A DNA stretch of 10,070 bases from assembly GCA_013336025.1 (NCBI GenBank), contig JAAXUM010000032.1, forward strand, positions 1 through 10,070, read 5' to 3'. The position numbers and the translations under genes are program-made. Within the stretch, counting starts at the first letter, position 1; each line of letters begins with the position of its first letter. This DNA comes from Chlorobiaceae bacterium (GTDB taxonomy: Bacteria; Bacteroidota; Chlorobiia; Chlorobiales; Chlorobiaceae). Shown piece after piece: positions 1 through 8,223 of this stretch. The notes under the pieces are model-generated. The model was not told where the DNA came from and did not search any database. It worked only from the letters and a program-made list of their open reading frames with translations.

Positions 1-1
1 G

Positions 2-802
2 GAGGGCGGCCGGGTGAACCGCCTCAAGCCAACTCTCGGCTTTCCCCCGTCACTCTCGGCCGCATGGCTCGGAAAACTCGACAATACCGACAGCACAACC
101 GCGGCGGCGGCAAAAACAGCTGAGACACTGAAAACCATGCACCTGTCGATGAACCTCGCTCCGGTCGTTGATCTCAACAGCAACAAAGAGAACCCGGTCA
201 TCGGCAAACTCCAGAGAAGCTTTTCCGACGACCCTGCCGTTGTCACAAGAAACGCCCGGGCCACCTGCAACGCATTCCGCGACAAAGGAATCATTGCGAC
301 CCTCAAACACTTTCCCGGCCACGGCAGCTCAACCACCGATACCCACAAAGGATTTACCGACATTACCACCACCTGGCGCGAAAACGAGCTGCAGCCATAC
401 CGTCAGCTCATTGCCGGAGGCTACAACGACGCCATCATGACCGCTCACGTCTATAACGCAAGAATCGACAGCCTCTACCCCGCAACACTCTCAAAAAAAA
501 CACTCAAAGGAATCCTTCGGGAAAAACTCGGCTTCAGAGGGGTAATCATCAGCGACGACATGCAGATGAAAGCAATTGCCGACCATTACGGGCTTGAAGA
601 GGCTATCCGGCTTGCCATCGAAGCCGATGCCGACATTCTGCTGTTCGGCAACAACACGACCTGGGACCCCGACATCACAAGAAAAGCCATTGCCGTCATC
701 AGAACGCTGGTCAGTAAAAAAATCATCACCCCGGACCGAATCAACCAATCCTACCGGAGAATAATGGCGCTCAAGGAACGATACCTCTTTCAATGCAAAT
801 GA
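2..802 (+). CDS. nagZ: Beta-N-acetylhexosaminidase, glycoside hydrolase family 3 (5' end outside window)
   Basis: Family 3 hydrolases of the NagZ type cleave beta-linked N-acetylglucosamine, classically from muropeptides in cell-wall recycling. The frame is open from the first complete codon (EGGRVNRL at positions 2-25). EGGRV is an internal motif of the family, so the GTG at 14 is not the real start and the N-terminal part of the TIM barrel lies outside the window. Visible motifs, counting from the V at 14: NLAPVVDLN (47-55), KHFPGHG (98-104), the Asp-x-His pair D109/H111 that serves as acid/base in NagZ enzymes, and SDDMQM (180-185), whose first Asp aligns with the nucleophile. Whether a signal peptide is present cannot be seen. 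The stop overlaps the next gene, sixA, in an ATGA at 799-802, implying translational coupling. Family assignment is firm. The exact substrate, and so the symbol, is an inference. Confidence 0.9.
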   Translation, partial: EGGRVNRLKPTLGFPPSLSAAWLGKLDNTDSTTAAAAKTAETLKTMHLSMNLAPVVDLNSNKENPVIGKLQRSFSDDPAVVTRNARATCNAFRDKGIIATLKHFPGHGSSTTDTHKGFTDITTTWRENELQPYRQLIAGGYNDAIMTAHVYNARIDSLYPATLSKKTLKGILREKLGFRGVIISDDMQMKAIADHYGLEEAIRLAIEADADILLFGNNTTWDPDITRKAIAVIRTLVSKKIITPDRINQSYRRIMALKERYLFQCK

Positions 803-1296
803 AAACACTCTACCTCGCAAGACATGCAAAATCGAGTTGGGACAACGCCAACATGGCGGATTTCGACCGCCCGCTCAACGAAACCGGTCTGAAAACCGCG
901 CCAGTAATGGCCCGTCTCCTTAAAGAAAAAGGCGTTTGCCCCGACCTCGTCATTGCAAGCCCCGCCAACAGGGCATTAACCACCGCCACTATATATTGCG
1001 ACATCCTCGGTTATCCCCGGGAACAGATTGAGACCAGAATAGAAATCTACCAGGGCGGAGCCGGAAACCTCCTCGATCTTATCCGAAAGATCCCCGACAA
1101 CCGATCAACAGTGATGATCGTCGGGCACAACCCGACACTGACCGACCTGTCAAACACCCTCTGCAAAGAGCAGCTCGACAACCTTGCAACCGCCGGTATC
1201 ATCAGAATCGACTTCGATAGCAACACATGGAACAAAACCGCCGAAAACAGAGGAAAAAGAGTCTGGTATGAGTACCCGAAAAAGCAGAAAACATAA
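793..1296 (+). CDS. sixA: Phosphohistidine phosphatase SixA family
   Basis: A 167-residue member of the histidine phosphatase (phosphoglycerate mutase-like) superfamily. SixA in E. coli removes phosphate from phosphohistidine on phosphotransfer proteins; the substrate here is unknown. The N-terminal motif LARHAKSSW (8-16) carries the phospho-accepting His11 after Arg10, and VGHNPTL (110-116) carries the second catalytic His112. Length and the compact single domain fit SixA rather than the larger mutases. Two starts are possible. ATG 793 (MQMKTLYL) is about 15 bases after an AAGGA at 773-777. ATG 799 (MKTLYL) forms an ATGA overlap with the hydrolase stop. 793 is chosen for its distance to the AAGGA, but 799 is almost as likely. 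It ends 60 bases before the convergent gpsA, and no clear terminator hairpin is visible between them. Confidence 0.88.
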   Translation: MQMKTLYLARHAKSSWDNANMADFDRPLNETGLKTAPVMARLLKEKGVCPDLVIASPANRALTTATIYCDILGYPREQIETRIEIYQGGAGNLLDLIRKIPDNRSTVMIVGHNPTLTDLSNTLCKEQLDNLATAGIIRIDFDSNTWNKTAENRGKRVWYEYPKKQKT

Positions 1297-1356
1297 CCCG
1301 GGCAGGCAGAAAACGGGACGGAGGGCAAAAAGCGGAACAGAAACTGCGCGGCGCTC

Positions 1357-2358
1357 TCAATAATGCTCTTTTTTCGGCTCCCGGTTCATCAGGTCAAGAA
1401 TCGCCTCCTGAACCGGCTTATGCTCAAAAAGCATCTCATAAACCGCACGGGTAATCGGCATATCAACGCCAACCGACAGGCTCAGCTCGAACACCGCTTT
1501 TGAAGTAAGCACACCCTCGGCAACCATATTCATCTGGCTGACAATATCATCCAGCGAACGACCGGCTCCGATCTGCTCGCCAACATAGCGATTTCTGCTG
1601 TGCCGGCTCAGACAGGTCACCACAAGATCGCCGATACCCGAAAGACCCGACACCGTATGAGGATCGGCCCCCAGCCGGATACAGAGCCTCGACATCTCGG
1701 CAAGCCCCCGGGTAATAATGGCCGCCTTCGCGTTATCCCCAAACCCGACACCTTCAGTAATCCCTGCGGCAATGGCGATAATATTCTTGACGGCGCCGGC
1801 CAGCTCAACCCCGACGATATCCGTATTGACATAAACACGGAACATCCCCGTATGAAACACCTCCTGAACGATTTCGGCCGTCTCGATCGAAACCGACGAA
1901 ACAACAACAGTTGTCGGCTGACCTTTCGACACCTCTTCAGCATGGCTTGGCCCCGAAAGCGTCGCAACCTGCGAAGCATGAAGAGACGGGAGCACTTCGA
2001 GAAGCACCTCCGACATCCGTTTTCCGCTCTTCAGCTCAATACCCTTGGAAACATTCACAATAATTTTCCCCGCAAGGGAACAATCGCCGAACATCGCAAC
2101 CGTTTCACGCAGCGCCTGCGAAGGCACAGCCGTCACGATCATCTCCGAAGAGATAACCGCGTCACGAAGAGAAGAGACGACATGAAGATTTTCAGGAAAA
2201 CGAATCCCCTTCAGATAGCGGATATTTTCGCGATCAGACTCAAGCGCAGCGGCAAATTCAGGGCGATGCGCCCACAGCACCACCTCATGGCCTTTATTGG
2301 CAAGCAGAACAGCAAGAGTCGTCCCCCAGCTTCCCGCGCCTGTTACTGCAATTTTCAT
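1357..2358 (-). CDS. gpsA: Glycerol-3-phosphate dehydrogenase [NAD(P)+]
   Basis: GpsA is a cytosolic enzyme that reduces dihydroxyacetone phosphate to sn-glycerol-3-phosphate, the backbone for phospholipids. The protein is 333 residues, the normal family length. It opens with the Rossmann dinucleotide loop GAGSWGT (7-13), followed by NVSKGIE (102-108), SGPSHAEEV (135-143), [13 protein letters not shown] (187-199) with catalytic Lys191, and the substrate-binding [15 protein letters not shown] (237-251) followed by the conserved SRNR. The start ATG is fixed by the Rossmann strand beginning at residue 2. No good Shine-Dalgarno is visible, and the gene begins 15 bases after the plsY stop, so coupled translation is likely. 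It is the last gene of the lysC-purM-plsY-gpsA run, and its product is the substrate of the neighbouring PlsY. Confidence 0.97.
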   Translation of the reverse strand: MKIAVTGAGSWGTTLAVLLANKGHEVVLWAHRPEFAAALESDRENIRYLKGIRFPENLHVVSSLRDAVISSEMIVTAVPSQALRETVAMFGDCSLAGKIIVNVSKGIELKSGKRMSEVLLEVLPSLHASQVATLSGPSHAEEVSKGQPTTVVVSSVSIETAEIVQEVFHTGMFRVYVNTDIVGVELAGAVKNIIAIAAGITEGVGFGDNAKAAIITRGLAEMSRLCIRLGADPHTVSGLSGIGDLVVTCLSRHSRNRYVGEQIGAGRSLDDIVSQMNMVAEGVLTSKAVFELSLSVGVDMPITRAVYEMLFEHKPVQEAILDLMNREPKKEHY

Positions 2359-2373
2359 CAGAGATTCAGGGCA

Positions 2374-3081
2374 TCAGGAATGCCTGCCGAACTTGACACG
2401 GTTTTCCGTCCCCGAAAGCAGTCTTCTGATATTTGCCCGATGGGTATAAAGAATGGCAAGAGCCACGATAAGCCCGAAAATCATCAGATGATAATCAAGA
2501 CTGTCATGAAAGGAGAACCGCTCTCCGAAAAGCTTGACATAGTAATCAAGACCTCCGCCAAGCTCAAAAATATACTTTCTGATCGCAATGATCAGAGGAA
2601 AAGCAATAGCCGCAAGTATCGAAGCAACGGAAACATACCTCGAAACATAAACGGTGAGAAGAAAAATACCGATCACGATCAGCATGCTCACCGGAGCAAT
2701 GCCTATCAGCATACCGGCAGCCGTACTGACACCCTTGCCGCCTTTAAACCCGGCAAAAACCGTAAAAACATGACCGATCACGGCACTCATACCAGCAAGA
2801 AGACGCAGGGCAACCTCATTGATATCGGGAAAAGCGCCGACAGGATGATGCCTGAAAAACGCAACAACCGAAACGGCCGCAACAATACCCTTGAGAATAT
2901 CAAGAAGCGTTACGGCAAGCCCCGCTTTCCACCCGAGAACCCTGAAAGCGTTCGTTCCGCCGGCATTACCACTGCCGAACTGGCGGATATCAATACCCTT
3001 CAGCATTTTTCCAGCCATGATACCGGTTGGTATGGATCCTACAAGATAACTTATCCCTAAAATAGCTATGAGTGTCAGCAT
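2374..3081 (-). CDS. plsY: Acyl-phosphate:glycerol-3-phosphate acyltransferase PlsY
   Basis: PlsY is an integral membrane enzyme that transfers an acyl group from acyl-phosphate to glycerol-3-phosphate, giving lysophosphatidic acid. All three family motifs are present: [16 protein letters not shown] (35-50), [18 protein letters not shown] (103-120) and [15 protein letters not shown] (214-228). Hydrophobic stretches near residues 3-25, 52-75, 92-110, 122-146, 149-167 and 198-212 fit a polytopic protein. At 235 residues it is longer than the roughly 200-residue norm. The surplus appears to lie at about 168-197, a polar, aromatic-rich loop between the last two membrane segments. The start ATG precedes the first membrane helix directly, but no Shine-Dalgarno is evident. 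It sits between purM (33-base gap) and gpsA (15-base gap). Confidence 0.96.
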   Translation of the reverse strand: MLTLIAILGISYLVGSIPTGIMAGKMLKGIDIRQFGSGNAGGTNAFRVLGWKAGLAVTLLDILKGIVAAVSVVAFFRHHPVGAFPDINEVALRLLAGMSAVIGHVFTVFAGFKGGKGVSTAAGMLIGIAPVSMLIVIGIFLLTVYVSRYVSVASILAAIAFPLIIAIRKYIFELGGGLDYYVKLFGERFSFHDSLDYHLMIFGLIVALAILYTHRANIRRLLSGTENRVKFGRHS

Positions 3082-3114
3082 AAACAGTAAAATTGCTGTG
3101 TTGTTGACAAAAAA

Positions 3115-4104
3115 TTATTGTTTGGAGATCGAACCTATAATATAAGCATTTTCTCCTATAGATTTCAACCTGCTCATCATCTGATCTGCAGCACTTTTCC
3201 GGATAACCAGCACAAGCCCGATACCAAGATTAAACGTACGCCGCATATCCTCCTCGGGAACATCACCCTCCCTGCGGATAATATCAAAAATCACCGGCTC
3301 AGGCCAGGCCTTCCAGTCAACATCAAGCTTCAGACCCTCAGGAACGATCCTCATGGTATTACCCGTAAGACCTCCACCGGTAATATGCGCGAGCCCCCGT
3401 ATCTCCGGAGAACCGAAAAACGGTTCGATAACCTGAAGATACGAACGATGAACCTTCAGCAGCTCCTCGCCCGCCGAACCCTCAAGCCCCTCGAAATGCT
3501 CATGCATTCTCCCCTCAAGCACCTTTCTTGCAAGCGAATAGCCGTTGGTATGCAGCCCTGTCGAAGGAAGCCCCAGCAGCACATCACCGGCTTCGATGGC
3601 AGAACCGTTAACGATTTTCTCATGATCGACCACCCCGACAACCGTACCGGCAAGATCAAAATCCGCGACATCATACACGCCGGGCATCTCGGCAGTCTCT
3701 CCCCCGATCAGTGCACAACCGTTCTCCCTGCAAGCCTTCACCATACCGGTTACCACAGCAGCGGCAATAGACGGGGTCAATCTGCCGCAGGCATAATAGT
3801 CAAGAAAAAACAGCGGTCTGGCCCCGCAAACAAGAATATCGTTAACACAGTGATTGATCAGACACGATCCAACCGTATCATAACGCTCAAGCTCTATGGC
3901 TATTTTCAGTTTAGTACCGACGCCATCAATACTGCTTACAAGAACAGGGCGGGCATAGCGCGAAAAATCCGGCTGAAAAAAACCTCCGAAAGCGCCAATA
4001 TCCGTTATAACCCCCGGTGTAAAAGTCTTGCGAACCTCTGGCTTGATCAGACGCACAAACTCCTCGCCTGCACTGATATCAACTCCGGCTTTTTTATAAT
4101 CCAT
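3115..4104 (-). CDS. purM: Phosphoribosylformylglycinamidine cyclo-ligase (AIR synthase)
   Basis: PurM uses ATP to close the imidazole ring of formylglycinamidine ribonucleotide, giving aminoimidazole ribonucleotide in de novo purine synthesis (cytosol, homodimer). The 329 residues cover the complete family: YKKAGVDI (3-10), the ATP-binding [10 protein letters not shown] (60-69), [20 protein letters not shown] (84-103), [10 protein letters not shown] (133-142), [16 protein letters not shown] (178-193), [10 protein letters not shown] (240-249) and FNLGIGL (291-297). The start ATG has a GAGG four bases upstream, the clearest ribosome binding site in this operon. It lies 51 bases downstream of lysC. 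A 4-bp GCGG/CCGC hairpin with a three-base loop occurs in that gap (4140-4150) but has no U-run and is not called as a terminator. Confidence 0.97.
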   Translation of the reverse strand: MDYKKAGVDISAGEEFVRLIKPEVRKTFTPGVITDIGAFGGFFQPDFSRYARPVLVSSIDGVGTKLKIAIELERYDTVGSCLINHCVNDILVCGARPLFFLDYYACGRLTPSIAAAVVTGMVKACRENGCALIGGETAEMPGVYDVADFDLAGTVVGVVDHEKIVNGSAIEAGDVLLGLPSTGLHTNGYSLARKVLEGRMHEHFEGLEGSAGEELLKVHRSYLQVIEPFFGSPEIRGLAHITGGGLTGNTMRIVPEGLKLDVDWKAWPEPVIFDIIRREGDVPEEDMRRTFNLGIGLVLVIRKSAADQMMSRLKSIGENAYIIGSISKQ

Positions 4105-4155
4105 GCTCCCTCACTGTTTTATACAGGTTAACTCTTCTGGCGGAAACCGCTCCAT

Positions 4156-5571
4156 CTACCGGCTGCCCGCTGGAACTTCAAAAATACCGGCAGTCTCCTG
4201 GCCGGAAAAAAACTCACGATGCAGCGTATTGACCGCAACAACCACATCATGCTCCTCAACAACAAAACCGACATTGATCTCCGAAGCGCCCTGCGAAATC
4301 ATTCGAAGATTAACATCCTTCAGCGAACTGAAAATCCTGCCGGCAACCCCTCGCGACAACCGGAGATTATCTCCGACCACGCTCACCGTTGCCACATTGT
4401 GCTCGATCTCAACATCGCTGAACGTTTTCAGCTCCCTGATAAGCTCCTCGTTGAAACTCTTGTCATCAACGGTAACCGAAATCGAAACCTCGCTGGTTGA
4501 AATCATCTCCACCGAAACCCCATAACGCGAAAAAACGTCAAACAACTCGTTCATGAACCCGTGACGACCAAACATACGGTTCGATCGCATATTGATGATG
4601 CACTGCCCCTTCTTGACGGCAATCGACTTCACCAGTCCGCCATAGCTCATACCCGAAAGCATCCGTGGATCATCGGTAATCAGAGTGCCTTTTGCCTGGG
4701 GATGAAGCGAGTTCAGCACATATACCGGAATATTCTTCTGCACGGCAGGAGCAATGGTATCGGGATGGAGCACCTTTGCGCCAAGATAGGCAAGTTCCGC
4801 CGCCTCCGTAAAGGTCATCACCCTGATACTGCGAGCCTCGGGAACAAGCCTCGGATCACAGGTCATAACACCATCAACGTCAGTCCATATCTCAATAGCA
4901 TTTTCATCAAGCCACGCCCCGAGCAGTGCCGCCGAAAAATCGGAACCGCCGCGTCCGAGCGTTGAAGTCTTGCCGGCTTTTGTCGATCCGATATACCCCT
5001 GGGTAATCACCGTCGTACCGGCATCAAGCAACGGCTTGATCATCGAAAGAGCATTCGCCTCGCACAAAGCCTGAACCGGACGGGCAAACCCGAAATTATC
5101 GTCCGTAATCATCACCTTGCGCACGTCAACCCACATCGCATCATGCCCCTGCTCCTTCATGGCGGCAGCAAAAACCGTTGTAGAGAGCAACTCCCCGAAA
5201 GAACAGAACATGTCCATTGACCGGGCAGTCAGTTCACCGACAATATCAACCCCCTTGGCAAGCAGCTCAAGCTCACCCACCAGCAGATTCACCGCCACCG
5301 TCAGCTCATCTTTCACCTCCTGACTCCCGACAAGCTCATCAATAATATCGAGATGATGCCGGCGAACCTCTCCGGCAATCGCCAGCGCCTCATCAAGAGA
5401 GCTGCGACCGGCAGCTTCAGCAATCCCGATCAATTTATTGGTAATACCGCTGCATGCACTGAGCACAACAAGCGGCACCCGCTCCTTTTTTTTCGCTGCA
5501 ACAATAGTTATAGCCTGCTGCATAGCCCGGGCAGTTCCCACAGAGGTTCCGCCGAATTTCATCACCGCCAT
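4156..5571 (-). CDS. lysC: Aspartate kinase, LysC-type monofunctional, with two ACT domains
   Basis: Aspartokinase phosphorylates aspartate, the entry step to lysine, threonine, methionine and diaminopimelate. The 471 residues show an N-terminal amino-acid kinase domain with KFGGTSVG (5-12), FGELLS (125-130), [11 protein letters not shown] (204-214) and [13 protein letters not shown] (229-241). Two C-terminal ACT domains follow at about 314-385 and 393-455, containing [20 protein letters not shown] and [20 protein letters not shown]. Overall architecture and length match the class of E. coli LysC (449 residues), not the shorter alpha/beta type or the homoserine dehydrogenase fusions. Feedback by lysine is typical of this class but is inferred here. 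ATG 5571 is used; Met4 (MKFGGTSVG) is an alternative. It is the first gene of the probable operon with purM, plsY and gpsA, and is divergent from the NlpC/P60 gene. Confidence 0.96.
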   Translation of the reverse strand: MAVMKFGGTSVGTARAMQQAITIVAAKKKERVPLVVLSACSGITNKLIGIAEAAGRSSLDEALAIAGEVRRHHLDIIDELVGSQEVKDELTVAVNLLVGELELLAKGVDIVGELTARSMDMFCSFGELLSTTVFAAAMKEQGHDAMWVDVRKVMITDDNFGFARPVQALCEANALSMIKPLLDAGTTVITQGYIGSTKAGKTSTLGRGGSDFSAALLGAWLDENAIEIWTDVDGVMTCDPRLVPEARSIRVMTFTEAAELAYLGAKVLHPDTIAPAVQKNIPVYVLNSLHPQAKGTLITDDPRMLSGMSYGGLVKSIAVKKGQCIINMRSNRMFGRHGFMNELFDVFSRYGVSVEMISTSEVSISVTVDDKSFNEELIRELKTFSDVEIEHNVATVSVVGDNLRLSRGVAGRIFSSLKDVNLRMISQGASEINVGFVVEEHDVVVAVNTLHREFFSGQETAGIFEVPAGSR

Positions 5572-5609
5572 ATATTCGCCATATCGTTAAAAATTTCCGT
5601 AATCACTTT

Positions 5610-5639
5610 TTTTTAGCTTACTTCACTCATTACCGTCAA
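5610..5639 (-). promoter_or_regulatory. Candidate sigma-70-type promoter for the lysC operon
   Basis: On the minus strand TTGACG (5634-5639, five of six matches to the -35 consensus) is followed after 18 bases by TAAAAA (5610-5615, four of six matches to the -10 consensus). A start would fall near 5603, leaving a leader of about 30 bases before the lysC ATG. It lies in the 91-base divergent gap between lysC and the NlpC/P60 gene. No equally good match was seen for the opposite direction. Pattern match only. Confidence 0.35.
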
Positions 5640-5662
5640 AAAAACCGCCGAACCGATTCCTC

Positions 5663-6283
5663 ATGCATGCAGGAACCCGTTGCACGCCACCGCCCCCGAT
5701 AACCCGTCGCATCCAGCGGGCCTTACTGACGTGCGTCACCACCATCATCATCGGCACTCTTGCCGGATGCAGCAGCTCACGATCGCTTTCACAGCAGGAT
5801 CCGGACTGCAAATATAGCTTAAAAAAGAGAAAAACATATATCACCTGCATCTCGCCAGGCTCAGCAGCGCCGATGCGATGCTCCCTGCCGATCAAGGTTT
5901 CAGAGAACCTCTTCGACCGTTTTTTCACATCAATCAACAACACGCTCGGCATCAGATACCGCTATGGCGGAACAACAAAAGATGGCTTCGACTGTTCCGG
6001 ACTGGTTGTACACCTCTACAAAGAGACCTTTCAGATGCAACTGCCCCGCACCGCAGCCGAACTCTCCTCTCTCGGAAGCGTTGTACAAAAAAACAGGATC
6101 AGACCGGGTGACCTTATCTTTTTCAGTACCGAAGGCAACGTAATCGATCATGTCGGCATCGTCATCGACGAAAACCGCTTTGCCCATGCCGCCACACGCG
6201 GAGGCGTCACCATCAGCAGGCTGAGTGAACGCTACTACAACCAGCGCTATGCCTGCGCATCAAGAATAATCAGCCGCGAATGA
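5663..6283 (+). CDS. NlpC/P60 family lipoprotein, putative cell-wall cysteine peptidase
   Basis: NlpC/P60 enzymes cleave peptide bonds in peptidoglycan stems, usually gamma-D-Glu-meso-DAP. This 206-residue protein starts with an N-region containing RR, a hydrophobic stretch (20-34) and a lipobox TLAGC with Cys36, so it should be a lipoprotein of the cell envelope. A linker of about 60 residues precedes the catalytic domain, which shows YRYGGTTKDGFDCSGLVVHLY (split view: Y99-D110, Cys111 nucleophile in DCSG), the LPRTA segment (127-131), RPGDLIFF (147-154), His163 in DHVGIV and His175 in FAHAA, completing a Cys-His-His triad. The linker carries three further cysteines (49, 62, 73), which is unusual. 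No strong ribosome binding site precedes ATG 5663, but no other in-frame start preserves the signal peptide better. It heads a + strand run with prmA and ppx, although the 138-base gap before prmA leaves co-transcription open. Confidence 0.92.
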   Translation: MHAGTRCTPPPPITRRIQRALLTCVTTIIIGTLAGCSSSRSLSQQDPDCKYSLKKRKTYITCISPGSAAPMRCSLPIKVSENLFDRFFTSINNTLGIRYRYGGTTKDGFDCSGLVVHLYKETFQMQLPRTAAELSSLGSVVQKNRIRPGDLIFFSTEGNVIDHVGIVIDENRFAHAATRGGVTISRLSERYYNQRYACASRIISRE

Positions 6284-6421
6284 TCCACCCCATCCGGCAT
6301 GCCCTTTCAGAGGTTTTCAAAGAGAGCATGATCTTCTTTGCATCCTGAAATCCTATATTACATCCAAAACCAGCAACAAGCACAACGTATCATTATTCAA
6401 ACCCCTCCTGCCCGACACCCT
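6284..6421 (+). other. Gap between the NlpC/P60 gene and prmA, with a weak hairpin and no clear ribosome binding site
   Basis: 138 bases without a supported gene. An imperfect inverted repeat (CATGC at 6298-6302 with GCATG at 6326-6330, some further pairing inside) is followed by a pyrimidine-rich stretch and could be a weak terminator. TATATT at 6354-6359 could be a -10 element, but no matching -35 was found. The prmA frame stays open backwards to a TTG at 6338. That 28-codon extension has no ribosome binding site and a low-complexity, Gln-rich sequence, so it is treated as leader rather than coding. Confidence 0.3.
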
Positions 6422-7291
6422 ATGCCTACTACCGGAACACACCACTATATTGAACTGGCAATTGAACTCAGCCCCTCCCTCTTCGAACTCACCATCGCCA
6501 TGCTCTCAGCAGACGGAATAAGCTCATTCATGGAAGAGGATACCCGCCTCCTCGCCTACCTCCCCGAATCGGAATGGAACGAAGAAAAAGAGAGCGCAAT
6601 CCGCCGGACGCTTGAACAGTCACTCGGCACCATCCCGCCCTACACCGCCAGCTTCATGGCCGACAGGAACTGGAACGCCGAATGGGAAGCCCACCTCCAG
6701 CCCATCGAAATCTCCGACCGCATCATCATTGTGCAGAAAAACAAGGAGATAACGCCAAAACCCGGCCAGATCGTTATTGAGATCAACCCGAAAATGTCTT
6801 TCGGCACCGGCTACCATGCAACCACCCGGCTCATGCTTCGGCAGATGGAAAGTATCGATCTCGTCAACAAAAAAATTATGGACATAGGAACGGGCACCGG
6901 AGTTCTGGCCATTGCAGCCCGCAAGCTCGGCAACAACCTCCCGATTCTTGCATTCGACAACAACGCATGGGCAACCGACAACGCCATTGAAAACGTAGAG
7001 GAAAACCATGCCGGCGAAATTACCGTCGAACTCCTCGACGCCGAAGAGGATCTCATCGGACATCTCAACGAAGGCTACGACCTGATTCTTGCCAACATCA
7101 ACAAAAACGTGATCGACCGGATCCTCCCGATCATCCGCAAACACGCACCCCTGGCGCCGGTGCTCCTCTCCGGAATCCTCGTCTATGACGAACCATGGCT
7201 GAAAAAACTTCTGAAACGTCTGAACTACCAGGTCGAAAAAACCATCTACGAAGACGAATGGCTCTCCACTCTTGTCCGCCCGGCACCATGA
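6422..7291 (+). CDS. prmA: Ribosomal protein L11 methyltransferase
   Basis: PrmA transfers methyl groups from S-adenosylmethionine to ribosomal protein L11. From ATG 6422 the protein is 289 residues, the family norm. An N-terminal substrate-recognition domain (about 1-90) ends in NAEWEAHLQPIEI (85-97). The Rossmann methyltransferase domain then has MSFGTGYHATTRLM (125-138), typical of PrmA, the SAM loop DIGTGTGVLAIAA (154-166), the acidic FDNNAWATDNAIEN (178-191), and LILANINKNVI (221-231), the PrmA version of the catalytic loop. An upstream TTG (6338) would add 28 residues but is unsupported. Neither start has a good Shine-Dalgarno. The stop overlaps the ppx start in ATGA (7288-7291), implying coupling. 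The call rests on several family-specific motifs. Methylation of L11 itself is inferred. Confidence 0.94.
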   Translation: MPTTGTHHYIELAIELSPSLFELTIAMLSADGISSFMEEDTRLLAYLPESEWNEEKESAIRRTLEQSLGTIPPYTASFMADRNWNAEWEAHLQPIEISDRIIIVQKNKEITPKPGQIVIEINPKMSFGTGYHATTRLMLRQMESIDLVNKKIMDIGTGTGVLAIAARKLGNNLPILAFDNNAWATDNAIENVEENHAGEITVELLDAEEDLIGHLNEGYDLILANINKNVIDRILPIIRKHAPLAPVLLSGILVYDEPWLKKLLKRLNYQVEKTIYEDEWLSTLVRPAP

Positions 7292-8223
7292 AACGAATCT
7301 CATGCATAGACATCGGCACCAATACCGCCCTCCTGCTCATTGCCGATCTCGACCCGCAGACCGGCACCATTCTGCCGGTCTGTCACAAACAGACCATCGT
7401 GCGGCTCGGAAAAAACGTTGACGAAGAGAAGCAGATCGGACCGGAAGCCCTTCACCGGCTGGTATCCTGCATGCTTGATTACCGCCGCATCAGCAACGAA
7501 CACGCATCAGAAACCATCATCGCCGTCGGAACAAGTGCGCTCAGAGACGCAAAAAACCGTGACGCAATCATCAGCGCCGTTGCCGAAGCAGCAGCAATCA
7601 ACATCACCTGCATCAGCGGCCATGAAGAGGCGGAACTCACCTTTTTCGGAGCAATCGCCGGCACAAACAACGTTCCCGACCTCTTTTCAGTTATCGATAT
7701 CGGAGGAGGCAGCACAGAAATCTCAATGGGATCGCCTGAAAAACTCACACAAAGCGTCAGCCTCGACATCGGCTCAGTGCGGCTCACCGAACGGCATTTC
7801 AGTGAGCTACCTCCGACCCCGGATGAATTTCTGGCGGCAAAAGAGACCATCAACGCAACACTCGCCTCAACAATTCTCCCCTTTATCGCAGCACGCGAAA
7901 ACGTCTTCGGTGTAGCCGGAACCCTCACCACCATAGCACAGGTCAGCCAGGGACTCCTCAGCTTCGACCCGGAAAAAGTACATAACTACCCGCTCTCCTG
8001 CGCCGAAGTACACCAACTGCTCGAAAAGTTCAAAACAAGCAAGCTTGAAGAGATCATCAACATGGGCATACCCGAAGGACGCGCCGACGTCATCACCATG
8101 GGCACGCTGATCCTGCACCAGTTCATGCGCCTGCTTGGCATCGGCGAAATCCGCGTCAGCATTCAGGGACTGCGTTTCGGTCTGGCACAGAAAGAGCTGC
8201 TTCGTCTCCAGGGAAACACCTGA
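7288..8223 (+). CDS. ppx: Ppx/GppA family phosphatase (exopolyphosphatase or pppGpp phosphohydrolase)
   Basis: Members of this ASKHA-fold family release terminal phosphate from polyphosphate or from guanosine pentaphosphate. The protein is 311 residues, the short form with only the Ppx-GppA phosphatase domain and no C-terminal HD-like domain. Motifs: CIDIGTNTALLLIADL (6-21), VGTSALRDAKN (80-90), ISGHEEAEL (109-117) with the catalytic Glu, VIDIGGGSTEISMG (135-148), GVAGTLTTIA (208-217) and PEGRADVI (262-269). The ATG at 7288 overlaps the prmA stop and starts the first beta strand directly. An open extension to 7195 lies inside prmA and is rejected. The 3' end overlaps the convergent methyltransferase gene by 68 bases. 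Polyphosphate and pppGpp activity cannot be told apart from sequence alone, so the symbol is a family label. Confidence 0.93.
   Translation: MKRISCIDIGTNTALLLIADLDPQTGTILPVCHKQTIVRLGKNVDEEKQIGPEALHRLVSCMLDYRRISNEHASETIIAVGTSALRDAKNRDAIISAVAEAAAINITCISGHEEAELTFFGAIAGTNNVPDLFSVIDIGGGSTEISMGSPEKLTQSVSLDIGSVRLTERHFSELPPTPDEFLAAKETINATLASTILPFIAARENVFGVAGTLTTIAQVSQGLLSFDPEKVHNYPLSCAEVHQLLEKFKTSKLEEIINMGIPEGRADVITMGTLILHQFMRLLGIGEIRVSIQGLRFGLAQKELLRLQGNT

Noticed and set aside
1600..3060. Open frame of 486 codons on the + strand opposite gpsA and plsY
   Set aside because: It runs antisense to two clearly conserved genes and across the gap between them, its product is rich in Arg, His and Asn with no domain, and it has no ribosome binding site. 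It is a shadow of codon use in the real genes.
3104..3141. TTGACA (3104-3109) and TATAAT (3136-3141) on the + strand
   Set aside because: The 26-base spacing is far too long, and the second element lies within the antisense of purM coding sequence with no + strand gene downstream.
4118..4123. TATAAA on the minus strand in the lysC-purM gap, considered as a purM promoter
   Set aside because: Transcription would begin so close to the purM ATG that it would remove the ribosome binding site, and no good -35 is present.
3118..4131. Open frame of 337 codons on the + strand opposite purM
   Set aside because: Antisense to the full purM gene, with no recognisable protein features.
7195..7287. 31-codon N-terminal extension of ppx
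   Set aside because: Lies entirely inside prmA in another frame. The family start fits the ATG at 7288, which overlaps the prmA stop as ATGA.
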